In this document: positions 1 through 6,303 of the stretch, piece by piece
Layout: each line of letters begins with the position of its first letter
Numbering within the stretch: the stretch's first letter is position 1
Assembly: GCA_013813345.1 (NCBI GenBank)
Contig: JACCRW010000344.1
Location: forward strand, 1 to 13,647
Reading direction: 5' to 3'
Source: Actinomycetota bacterium
Lineage (GTDB): Bacteria > Actinomycetota > Thermoleophilia > Gaiellales > Gaiellaceae
Length of the DNA: 13,647 nucleotides
Notes under the pieces: generated by a model
What the model was told of the DNA's origin: nothing
What the model saw: the letters and a program-made list of their open reading frames with translations, nothing else
Databases searched by the model: none
Made by a program: the position numbers and the translations under genes

Positions 1-58
1 ACCGACTGACGGCGGTGGCGCGAATGCTTCCGCCGAAACGACGAGACGAGGAGGTTCG

Positions 59-427
59 ATGCCCGGCAAGATCGTGCAGTTCGAGATCCCGGCGGACGAC
101 ACCGAGCAGTCACGCGAGTTCTGGGGCTCGCTCTTCGGGTGGCAGTTCGAGTCCTACCCGGGCATGTCCGAGTACCACATGACGCAGATCGACGACCAGA
201 GCGGCGCGGCGATCACGAACATGGAGCCCGGCAAGCGCGGCGCCCGCGTCTACTTCGACGTCGAGGAGATCAAGGCCGGCGCGGCGCGAGTGCAGGAGCT
301 CGGCGGCGAGGCCGGCGAGCCGATGCCGGTGCCGAATATGGGCTGGTTCGCGATCTGCAAGGACCCGCACGGAAACGACTTCGGGCTCTGGCAGAACGAC
401 GAGGCGGCGCCGGCGCCGGCCGGTTGA
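59..427 (+). CDS. Single-domain VOC (glyoxalase-like) protein
   Basis: A 122-aa protein that fits one vicinal-oxygen-chelate unit of two beta-alpha-beta-beta-beta modules. Module 1 is about residues 4-57 (VQFEIPADD, then FWGSLFGWQFE). Module 2 is about residues 62-111 (ARVYFDVEEI, then the typical ending KDPHGNDFGLWQ). VOC proteins include glyoxalases, dioxygenases and antibiotic-binding proteins; this short subgroup usually has no assigned substrate, so no reaction is claimed. The start is well supported: a GAGGAGG ribosome site at 48-54 lies four bases before the ATG. The C-terminal tail is Ala/Pro-rich and probably disordered. It converges on a second VOC-type gene, and the two may have related detoxification or binding roles, but that is only a guess from proximity. 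Confidence 0.85.
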   Translation: MPGKIVQFEIPADDTEQSREFWGSLFGWQFESYPGMSEYHMTQIDDQSGAAITNMEPGKRGARVYFDVEEIKAGAARVQELGGEAGEPMPVPNMGWFAICKDPHGNDFGLWQNDEAAPAPAG

Positions 428-436
428 GCGGACGCT

Positions 437-475
437 TCGGCCGGCGGCGGCGCTCGGAGGCGCACCGCCGGCCGA
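437..475. terminator. GC-rich inverted repeat between convergent genes, candidate bidirectional terminator
   Basis: An 11-bp perfect stem, TCGGCCGGCGG at 437-447 paired with CCGCCGGCCGA at 465-475, encloses a 17-base loop. It lies in the 64-bp gap between the stop codons of the two convergent VOC-type genes. No T-tract follows on either strand, so a classical intrinsic terminator is not proven. Position and stem strength make termination or 3'-end protection the likeliest role. Confidence 0.5.
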
Positions 476-491
476 CGCCGTGATCCGAGCC

Positions 492-964
492 CTACGCCTG
501 CGCCGCGGCGCGCTCGAGCCCATCGATCTCGATCTTCCTCATCCCCAGCATCGCCTGCATCACCCGCTGCGACTTCTCCCGATCCGGATCGGCGAGCAGC
601 TCGGACAGGACGGTCGGCTCGATCTGCCACGACACCCCGAACTTGTCCTTGACCCAGCCGCAGGGCCCTTCTCGCCACCTTCGGAGAGCTTGCTCCAGAA
701 GGCATCGATCTCTGTCTGGGTCTGGCAGCTCACCTGGAACGAGAGAGCTTCGCTGAACGTGAACTCGGGGCCGCCGTTCAGGGCCACGAACTTCCTTTCG
801 TCCAGCTCGAAGCTCACGGTCATCACCATTCCTTCGGGCCGCGGCCCGGCCCAGCCGTAGCGGGCGACCTCCAGGATCCTCGAGTTCGGGAACACGGAGG
901 TGTAGAACTCGGCCGCTTGCTCCCCTTCGGTGTCGAACCACAGGCATGGAGTGATCTCTTGCAT
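492..964 (-). CDS. PhnB-like VOC protein, interrupted by a one-base frameshift
   Basis: The N-terminal 101 residues, from MQEITPCLWF to SKLSEGGEKGP, match the PhnB / '3-demethylubiquinone-9 3-methyltransferase' VOC family. The family's usual continuation (CGWVKDKFGVSWQIEP) and the C-terminal helix are present in another frame, down to the TAG at 492-494. The break is in the GGGCCC run at 663-668, where one added G (C on the coding strand) restores Gly-Pro-Cys-Gly-Trp and gives a 157-aa protein, the normal family length. The ATG at 964 has a strong AAGGAGG site (972-978) seven bases upstream. Both halves keep good family sequence, so I infer a sequencing error or a very recent mutation rather than an old pseudogene. 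Despite the family name, these proteins are not shown to be methyltransferases; the substrate is unknown. Confidence 0.8.
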
Positions 965-1067
965 GACTCGTCCTCCTTCGCGGTTGTCGTCGGTTGCCGT
1001 CGTGTCTCACCTGTAAACGCCCGAGCCGGCGAGAACTCATCGGGCGCGGTGGGCGTACGCTGCGCGG

Positions 1068-1487
1068 ATGCGCCCGATCGAGTTCGGCTTCGCGGGAACG
1101 CCGCTTCGGGCGACGCTCGTCGCAGCGGTCCTGCGCGGCGAGAAGACCGCCACCGCGGGTCTGCTCGTCGACTACGAGCGCGAGGGCGACGAGCTACCTC
1201 GGATCGGCGAGCGATTCCTCGTGCTCGACAACGAGGACCGCGGCGTGGCGGTGATCGAGACGACGGACGTGCGCGTGCTCCGGGTCGACGACTGCGACCT
1301 CCAGTTTGCCCGGGACGAGGGGGAGGGCTTCGAGTCGGTCGCCGACTGGCGTGCCGCGCACGACCGCTTCTGGGGCTCGTACGCCGACGAGATCAGGGCG
1401 TATCTGGGCGATTCGGAGTGGGACGTCACAGACGAGACGGAGTTCGTGGCCGAGCGCTTCCGGCTCGTCGAGGTCTACGCGACGTAG
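1068..1487 (+). CDS. ASCH-domain protein
   Basis: A 139-aa protein resembling the ASCH family, a PUA-like beta-barrel fold linked to RNA binding and, in E. coli YqfB, to N4-acetylcytidine amidohydrolase activity. Visible signatures are the conserved loop RGEKTATAGL at residues 23-32, a central strand pair with VIETTDVRVLRVDD (63-75), and WRAAHDRFW (94-102) before the final strand, which is typical of the longer ASCH group. The whole protein is essentially the domain, with no signal peptide or membrane segment, so it is probably cytosolic. No clear ribosome site precedes the ATG. It diverges from the PhnB-like gene across about 100 bp, and its last 13 bases overlap, tail to tail, the next minus-strand gene. 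The domain call is fairly firm; the substrate is not known. Confidence 0.8.
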   Translation: MRPIEFGFAGTPLRATLVAAVLRGEKTATAGLLVDYEREGDELPRIGERFLVLDNEDRGVAVIETTDVRVLRVDDCDLQFARDEGEGFESVADWRAAHDRFWGSYADEIRAYLGDSEWDVTDETEFVAERFRLVEVYAT

Positions 1488-1921
1488 CAGCGGTCGGTGG
1501 GCTGCGGGAGAAGATCGTCGACGATTCGCCCGGTCCGCGCGGCCAGCGACCTGCCCGCACGACGATCGGAGTCGGCCACCCAGACGAACGCGTTCGGTAA
1601 CCCGAAGCCGCGGCGTAGGCGGTGTGGCTCGTCGAAGAGGCTATCGAGCTCGCGCGCTGTCAACGTCGGGAGCTTGCACATCCAATCGCAGACGATCACG
1701 ACGAGGGTGGCTGCTCGCAGCTCGTGTCGATACACCTGCGCCGCCGGAAGCGGGAACGACGCCCGAGCCCGACGAAGCTCGAGGTCTCCTGCCGCAAATG
1801 CGCTCACCGTCTCGTCTCTCGTCAGCAGCCGTTGCTCGGCGCATCCCCAGTCGAGCCCGTAGTAGCCGTACGCGGTGACGGCGCCGGCCAGCGCCGTGGC
1901 CGAGAGAGCAATCGCACCCAA
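1475..1921 (-). CDS. Small membrane-anchored or exported protein of unknown function
   Basis: A 148-aa reading frame beginning with TTG, 31 bases after the ku stop. The N-terminus is a hydrophobic alanine/leucine/glycine stretch of about 22 residues (GAIALSATALAGAVTAYGYYG), preceded upstream in frame by Arg-Arg-Trp-Ala-Ala. This suggests a signal peptide or a single membrane anchor, with the rest outside the cytoplasm. I see no lipobox. Cysteines at about 27, 88, 91 and 146 could form disulfides. GGAG lies ten bases before the TTG, and no in-frame ATG or GTG is nearby. I do not recognise a family. It follows ku on the same strand and could be co-transcribed. Competing plus-strand frames here are less protein-like. 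It might be a chance frame, but the hydrophobic N-terminus argues for a real gene. Confidence 0.5.
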   Translation of the reverse strand: MGAIALSATALAGAVTAYGYYGLDWGCAEQRLLTRDETVSAFAAGDLELRRARASFPLPAAQVYRHELRAATLVVIVCDWMCKLPTLTARELDSLFDEPHRLRRGFGLPNAFVWVADSDRRAGRSLAARTGRIVDDLLPQPTDRCYVA

Positions 1922-1952
1922 CGCTGCCCATCTCCGGGTCTGGTCACGGGAT

Positions 1953-2810
1953 CTAGCGCTTCGTCGCCTTGCGCTTGCGAGCCGGAGGCTTGCGCGCGCC
2001 AGACTTGCCGGCTCCCGAGCGCTTCGGCCTCGTCGAGCCCTTCGTCTGCTTCGCGGCCTCGACGGATGCCTTGAGCGCCGCGAGCAGGTCGGCCGGTTCC
2101 TCCTCGGCCTCCGGCTCCGGCGCAGTGATCGTCTTGCCCTTTCGCTTCGCCTTGATCACCTTGCAGAGCGCCTCGCGGTAGGTGTCCTCGTAGCGCTCGG
2201 GCTCGAACGGGCCGGTGAACTGCTCGATCAACGCCGTCGCCATCTCGAGCTCGCCCTTCGCGATCCTGATCCCCTTGGGCGCGATCTCGTCGAGCGGGCG
2301 CAGCTCGTCGTGGAAGAACATCTTCTCGAGCGTCAGCGTGCCTTCGCGGACGCGAAGGCAGCCGAGGCTCTGCCGGTCGCGCATCACGTACTTCGCGATC
2401 GCGGCAAGACCGGCCTTCTCCATCGCGTTTCGCAGGAGCGCATAGACCTTTTCGCCGCCCTCTTGGGGGCCGAGGTAGTAGGTGCGCTCGAAGTAGATCG
2501 GGTCGATCTCCTCGTAGGGAACGAAATCGGAGATCTCGATCGTCCTCACGCCCTCGGTACGCGCCGCCTCGAAGTCCTCGTCGCTGAGGACGACGTACTC
2601 GTCCTTCTCGAACTCGAATCCCTTGACGATCTCGTCGTCCGGAACCGGCTTCTCCTCGGTCTTGCAGATCTTCTGGTAGCCGATCCTGCTGCTGTCGGGC
2701 TCGTGGATCAGGTGGAAGCGGAGATCGTTCTCGTCGATCGCGCTGAACATCCGCACCGGGACGTTGGCGAGGCCGAAGGAGATCGAGCCAGACCAGATCG
2801 CTCGTGGCAT
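1953..2810 (-). CDS. ku: Ku protein, non-homologous end joining
   Basis: A 285-aa bacterial Ku homolog. The homodimer forms a ring that threads onto DNA double-strand ends and recruits LigD. The start is set by the family's conserved opening MPRAIWSGSISFGLANVPV, with ATG at 2810; an upstream in-frame extension to 2864 would add 18 non-conserved residues. The core beta-barrel runs to about residue 235 (GYQKICKTEEKPVPDDEIVKG, YYLGPQ, MFFHDELR, ALIEQFTGPFEPERYEDTY). A lysine/arginine/proline/alanine-rich tail occupies about 255-285; basic tails of this kind are known in some bacterial Kus and help bind or thread DNA. No ligD lies in the window. There is no strong ribosome site before the ATG. 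The upstream gap holds a perfect inverted repeat that may control it. Confidence 0.97.
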   Translation of the reverse strand: MPRAIWSGSISFGLANVPVRMFSAIDENDLRFHLIHEPDSSRIGYQKICKTEEKPVPDDEIVKGFEFEKDEYVVLSDEDFEAARTEGVRTIEISDFVPYEEIDPIYFERTYYLGPQEGGEKVYALLRNAMEKAGLAAIAKYVMRDRQSLGCLRVREGTLTLEKMFFHDELRPLDEIAPKGIRIAKGELEMATALIEQFTGPFEPERYEDTYREALCKVIKAKRKGKTITAPEPEAEEEPADLLAALKASVEAAKQTKGSTRPKRSGAGKSGARKPPARKRKATKR

Positions 2811-2855
2811 AGGGAGAGAACGGTGGAAAGGTCGTGACGGTTTCGGCACGGACCC

Positions 2856-2871
2856 GTCACACACCTGTGAC
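2856..2871. promoter_or_regulatory. Inverted repeat in the ku divergent intergenic region, candidate operator
   Basis: GTCACA-CACC-TGTGAC is a perfect 6-bp inverted repeat with a 4-bp centre. It lies 46 bases upstream of the ku ATG and 23 bases upstream of the 93-aa gene's ATG, a position where a bound protein could affect both. The half-sites are those of CRP-type sites but in the reverse (everted) order, so I do not assign it to CRP. A further GTCAC half-site (complement of 2833-2837) lies closer to ku. It could also be a small RNA hairpin. Confidence 0.4.
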
Positions 2872-2894
2872 AGTTGCGGCCGTACGGTTTCCTC

Positions 2895-3176
2895 ATGAGC
2901 GCGAACACCAAGCCGCGAAACGCCACCGCCAGTACGCCGTGGGGCTCGGCGATCCTCCTCGAGGAGCTACGGCTGCCGCAGCAGGCGGGCGAGAAGCGCT
3001 TCTCCTCGCTCGTCCAGCTCCTCGAGACGAAGAAGGGCGAGCGCCTCGTCCGCTTCGCCTACGCAACCGACGGGACGGCGCGGCGAGGCCCGGTGACGCT
3101 CAGGGCTCGCGACCTCGAGCGCCTGCGCGTTCTGCTCGAGAAGCACCCTGGCCTGCGGGAGACGCTGCGGCTATGA
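2895..3176 (+). CDS. Unknown 93-aa protein divergent from ku
   Basis: A 93-aa protein starting at ATG 2895 (MSANTKPRN); an in-frame TTG seven codons earlier is less likely because it would fall inside the short divergent promoter region. I do not recognise a family. The body (LLEELRLPQQAGEKRFSSLVQLLETKKGERLVRFAYATDGTARRGPVTLRARDLERLRVLLE) predicts a helix, a beta hairpin and a second helix, with many Arg and Lys residues, consistent with a small nucleic-acid or protein-binding domain. There is no signal peptide. It ends five bases before the convergent purQ stop. Divergent placement from ku across 84 bp hints at shared control, perhaps linked to DNA repair, but that is guilt by association only. 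Confidence 0.7.
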   Translation: MSANTKPRNATASTPWGSAILLEELRLPQQAGEKRFSSLVQLLETKKGERLVRFAYATDGTARRGPVTLRARDLERLRVLLEKHPGLRETLRL

Positions 3177-3181
3177 GGCCG

Positions 3182-3886
3182 CTACGACGAGGCGGAGCCC
3201 GCGAGAACGCGGTTGCGCGCGGCGTCGACGAGTGCGGCAAGAAGCAGCGCCCCGTCGCCCGAGCCGAGCAGCGGGTCGACGGCGTGCTCGGGATGCGGCA
3301 TCAGTCCGAAGACGTTGCGCGCCTCGTCGCAGACGCCGGCCACATCGCCGACCGAGCCGTTGCAGTCCTCCGCGTAGCGAAGGACGAGCTGGCCCGCCGC
3401 CTCCAGCTCGGCGTACAGCTCCTCGTCGGCATACCACGAGCCCTCGCCGTGCTTCACGGGGATCGTCAACATCTGGCCGGGCTCGCAGCGGTGGGTCAGG
3501 AGCGAGTCCCCTCGCTCGACGCGGATCGCGACGTCGCGGCAGACGAAGTTCAGATCGCGGTTTCGGCGCAGGACGCCCGGGAGCAGCCCGGCCTCGCAGA
3601 GGATCTGGAAGCCGTTGCAGATCCCGAGCACGGGGCCGCCGGTCGCGGCAAACGCGTGCACCGCGCCCATGATCGAGGCCGAGCGGGCAATCGCGCCACA
3701 GCGAAGATAATCGCCGTAGGAGAAGCCGCCTGGCAGAACGACCGCGCCCGTGTCGCGCGGAAGCCCCTCGTCGGCGTGCCAGACGAGCTTCGCGTCGGCA
3801 CCGAGAGCTCCGAGCGCCCAGACCGCGTCGCGGTCGTCGTTCGAGCCCGGAAAGACGAGAACCGCGACCTTCGGGCGAATGTTCAA
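3182..3886 (-). CDS. purQ: Phosphoribosylformylglycinamidine synthase, glutaminase subunit PurQ
   Basis: A 234-aa class I glutamine amidotransferase that releases ammonia from glutamine for the conversion of FGAR to FGAM, acting with PurS and PurL. The nucleophile is Cys90 in VLGICNGFQIL, and the His198/Glu200 pair is in LMPHPEH. The opening KVAVLVFPGSNDDRD and LPGGFSYGDYLRCGAIA are typical of the family. I place the start at TTG 3886: it overlaps the purS stop as TTGA, has GAGG a few bases upstream, and gives the standard length. The longer in-frame version to 3955 adds only purS-overlapping residues. It is the last gene of the cluster, ending five bases from a convergent stop, so purL must lie elsewhere in the genome. 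Confidence 0.96.
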   Translation of the reverse strand: MNIRPKVAVLVFPGSNDDRDAVWALGALGADAKLVWHADEGLPRDTGAVVLPGGFSYGDYLRCGAIARSASIMGAVHAFAATGGPVLGICNGFQILCEAGLLPGVLRRNRDLNFVCRDVAIRVERGDSLLTHRCEPGQMLTIPVKHGEGSWYADEELYAELEAAGQLVLRYAEDCNGSVGDVAGVCDEARNVFGLMPHPEHAVDPLLGSGDGALLLAALVDAARNRVLAGSASS

Positions 3887-4134
3887 GCCGCCGCCTCGCG
3901 CTCGATCTCGATCTCGAAGCTCTCGATCAGGGGGTTTGCAAGCAGTTGCTCGCACATCTGCTCGACCTGGAAACGAGCCTCGTCTGCAGTCGTCGCGTCC
4001 ACCTCGAGGTCGACGAGCCGGCCGACTCGAGCGCCACCGACCGCGAAGCCGAGCGTTCGCAGCGATCCTCCGACGGCCTCGCCCTGAGGGTCGAGGATGC
4101 CTGCCTTCGGCCGGACGAAGACGGTGACCTTCAT
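3883..4134 (-). CDS. purS: Phosphoribosylformylglycinamidine synthase subunit PurS
   Basis: An 83-aa protein starting MKVTVFVRPKAGILDPQGEAV, the characteristic opening of PurS. PurS is the small dimeric subunit that bridges PurQ and the small form of PurL and helps ammonia transfer in FGAM synthesis. The later segment LVDLEVDA and CEQLLANPLIESFEIEIE also matches the family fold and length (about 80 residues). The ATG overlaps the purC stop as ATGA, and its stop overlaps the purQ start, so all three are likely translationally coupled. Its presence implies the multi-subunit PurLQS enzyme rather than the large single-chain PurL. Confidence 0.95.
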   Translation of the reverse strand: MKVTVFVRPKAGILDPQGEAVGGSLRTLGFAVGGARVGRLVDLEVDATTADEARFQVEQMCEQLLANPLIESFEIEIEREAAA

Positions 4135-4994
4135 CGCAGCACGACCTGCGGGTCGGCGAGGTAGTCCGCGAACGCGATCCCCGTCAACAACTCGAATGCC
4201 TCGACGTAGCGCGTGCGAGTGCCGACGACGACGACCGCGGGAAGCTCCGGGCCTGGATCGAGCTTGTCCCAACCGAGGCTCTCGCAGTAGTCGCGCGCGT
4301 ACTGCTTGTCGAACGACGGCTGAGGGCCGCCGGGCACGTACTCGGACGCGGACCAGAAGCGAGAGGAGTCGGGTGTAAGGACCTCGTCGCCGAGCACGAG
4401 GGTGCCGTCGGCATCGAGCCCGAGTTCGAGCTTCGTGTCCGCGACGATGATCCCGCGCCTCTCCGCGTGCGCTGCGGCAAAGCGGTAGAGCGCGAGCGCG
4501 ATTCGCTCGACCTCGGCATAGAGGTCGGCGCCGACGAGCGCTGCGGCCGCCGCGGCGTCGATGTTCTCGTCGTGCCCGCTCTCCGCCTTCGTCGCGGGCG
4601 TGACGAGCGCTAGGGGCAGTCGGTCGGACTCGCACAGTCCGGCGGGCAGCGCGTGGCCACACACGGAACCAGTGGCGACGTAGTCCTTCCAGCCGGAGCC
4701 GGCGAGGTAGCCGCGCACGACGACCTCGATCGGGAGCATCTCGAGGCGCCGACATTCGAGCGAACGGCCGTCCTCGCGCAGTGCGAGCAGGTGATTCGGG
4801 ACGAGCTCGCTCGTGCGCGCGAACCAGAAGGCCGAGAGGCCGGTGAGCACCCGACCCTTGTCGGGGATCTCGGTCGGCAGGATCACGTCGAAGGTGGAGA
4901 TCCGGTCCGAGGCGGTCAGGAGCAGGCGCTCGTCGTCGAGCGCATAGAGCTCGCGCACCTTGCCGCTGCCCAGATGGAGGCCGACCTCAGACAT
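4131..4994 (-). CDS. purC: Phosphoribosylaminoimidazole-succinocarboxamide synthase (SAICAR synthetase)
   Basis: A 287-aa PurC, which joins aspartate to CAIR using ATP to make SAICAR. The first SAICAR synthetase signature is LPIEVVVRGYLAGS (87-100), and the second is in IIVADTKLELG (182-192). The N-terminal GSGKVRELYALDDERLLLTASDRISTFD is the usual nucleotide-binding start, and DSSRFW (209-214) is also conserved. The start at ATG 4994 (MSEVGLHLGSGKVREL) lies eight bases inside the purB 3' end. Further upstream the frame runs into purB antiparallel nonsense, so no earlier start is likely. PurC makes the substrate that PurB, encoded just upstream, cleaves. The length is normal for the family. 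Confidence 0.97.
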   Translation of the reverse strand: MSEVGLHLGSGKVRELYALDDERLLLTASDRISTFDVILPTEIPDKGRVLTGLSAFWFARTSELVPNHLLALREDGRSLECRRLEMLPIEVVVRGYLAGSGWKDYVATGSVCGHALPAGLCESDRLPLALVTPATKAESGHDENIDAAAAAALVGADLYAEVERIALALYRFAAAHAERRGIIVADTKLELGLDADGTLVLGDEVLTPDSSRFWSASEYVPGGPQPSFDKQYARDYCESLGWDKLDPGPELPAVVVVGTRTRYVEAFELLTGIAFADYLADPQVVLR

Positions 4995-6303
4995 GCGCGG
5001 GCTCCCGCTCGGCAACGAGCGACCGTAGCCGCTCGAAGACCACGTCCACGTGTCGAGTGAACGCACCGACGTCGAAGACGCGATCCAGCTCCAGTCGACC
5101 CGCAAGCTCCCCGTCGGCGCGGACGAGCGCCGGGAAGTCGAGCCCTTCGTCCCACGCCCGCAGCGCGTGCCGCTGCACGAGCCTGTAGCCCTCGTCGCGC
5201 CCGAGACCCGACTCGACGAGCGCGAGCAGGAGCCGCTGGCTGAAGTAGAGGCCGTGACTCGCATCGACATTCTCCCGCATCCGCTCGGAGCTGACGACGA
5301 GTCCCTCCACGAGCCAGGCAAAGCGATCCAGCATGTAGTCGACGGCAAGGAAGGCGTCGGGGACGACGATCCGCTCGGCGGACGAATGCGAGATGTCGCG
5401 CTCGTGCCAGAGGGCGACGTTCTCGAGCCCGACCACGGCGTGACCGCGAACGACCCGCGCGAGCCCGCAGATCCGCTCGGCGACGATCGGATTGCGCTTG
5501 TGCGGCATCGCAGACGAGCCCTTCTGGCCGCGTCCGAACGGCTCCTCGACCTCGCGCACCTCGGTGCGCGCCAGATGGCGGATCTCCAACGCGAATCTTT
5601 CCAGCGAGGCCGCGAGCAGCGCGAGGGCACTCAGGACCTCGGCGTGCCGGTCGCGCTGGAGGATCTGGGTCGAGCTCGGAGCCGGCTCGAGCCCGAGCCG
5701 CTCGCAGGCGATCCGCTCGACCGCCGGATCGGTCGCCGAATACGTCCCGACCGCGCCGGAGAGCTTGCCCACCCGCATCCCCTCGAGCGCCCGGGCGACC
5801 CGCACCCGATCGCGCTCGAGCGCGAACGCCCAGCCGGCGAGCTTCAGCCCGAAGGTCGTCGGCTCTGCGTGGATGCCGTGCGTTCGGCCGATCGTCAGCG
5901 TTTCCCGATGCTCCTCGGCCCGCTCGACGACGGCGACGAGCGTCCGCTCGACCCCGGTGAGAATCAGCGCACCCGCCTCACCGATCTGCAGCGCGAGCGC
6001 GGTGTCGACGACGTCGGAGGAGGTGAGCCCGTAGTGGAAGAAGCGGCCTTCCTCGCCGAGCTCCTCGGCGACTGCGTCGACGAACGCGGCCACGTCATGG
6101 TGCGTCTCGGCCTCGATCTCCGCGACCCGCGCGGCCGATGGAGGCACGGCGGCAGCGCGGATCGCGTGGACGACATCCCGCGGAACGGCACCGTGTTCGG
6201 CCCAGCCGTCGAGCGCCGCCAGCTCGACCTCGAGCCAGCGTGCGAGCTTCGCCTCGTCCGACCAGATCCGGGCCATGGCCGGGCGGGAGTAGCGGGCGAT
6301 CAC
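4987..6303 (-). CDS. purB: Adenylosuccinate lyase
   Basis: A 438-aa lyase of the fumarase/aspartase superfamily, with two jobs: SAICAR to AICAR plus fumarate, and adenylosuccinate to AMP plus fumarate. The superfamily signature loop is KGSSAMPHKRNP (261-272), holding the catalytic serine. The general-acid region is GRTHGIHAEPTTFG (139-152), and HYGLTSSDVVDTA (90-102) is the other conserved block. The start is GTG 6303, giving MIARYSRPAMARIWSDE, the classic PurB opening; it overlaps the purD stop as GTGA. Together with PurA it completes AMP synthesis in this window. It is predicted to be a cytosolic homotetramer. Confidence 0.97.
   Translation of the reverse strand: MIARYSRPAMARIWSDEAKLARWLEVELAALDGWAEHGAVPRDVVHAIRAAAVPPSAARVAEIEAETHHDVAAFVDAVAEELGEEGRFFHYGLTSSDVVDTALALQIGEAGALILTGVERTLVAVVERAEEHRETLTIGRTHGIHAEPTTFGLKLAGWAFALERDRVRVARALEGMRVGKLSGAVGTYSATDPAVERIACERLGLEPAPSSTQILQRDRHAEVLSALALLAASLERFALEIRHLARTEVREVEEPFGRGQKGSSAMPHKRNPIVAERICGLARVVRGHAVVGLENVALWHERDISHSSAERIVVPDAFLAVDYMLDRFAWLVEGLVVSSERMRENVDASHGLYFSQRLLLALVESGLGRDEGYRLVQRHALRAWDEGLDFPALVRADGELAGRLELDRVFDVGAFTRHVDVVFERLRSLVAEREPAHV

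Noticed and set aside
981..1000. Two tandem 10-base repeats (CGGTTGTCGT, CGGTTGCCGT) between the PhnB-like and ASCH genes
   Set aside because: Only two imperfect copies in a low-complexity GC-rich stretch; not enough to call an operator or an array.
2856..2871. A CRP/FNR-type binding site
   Set aside because: The half-sites are in the reverse order (TCACA...TGTGA) with four central bases, unlike the TGTGA-N6-TCACA consensus. Kept only as a generic inverted repeat.
2834..4087. A 417-aa open frame on the plus strand across the 93-aa gene, purQ and purS
   Set aside because: It is antisense to conserved purQ and purS, with low-complexity composition and no family match.
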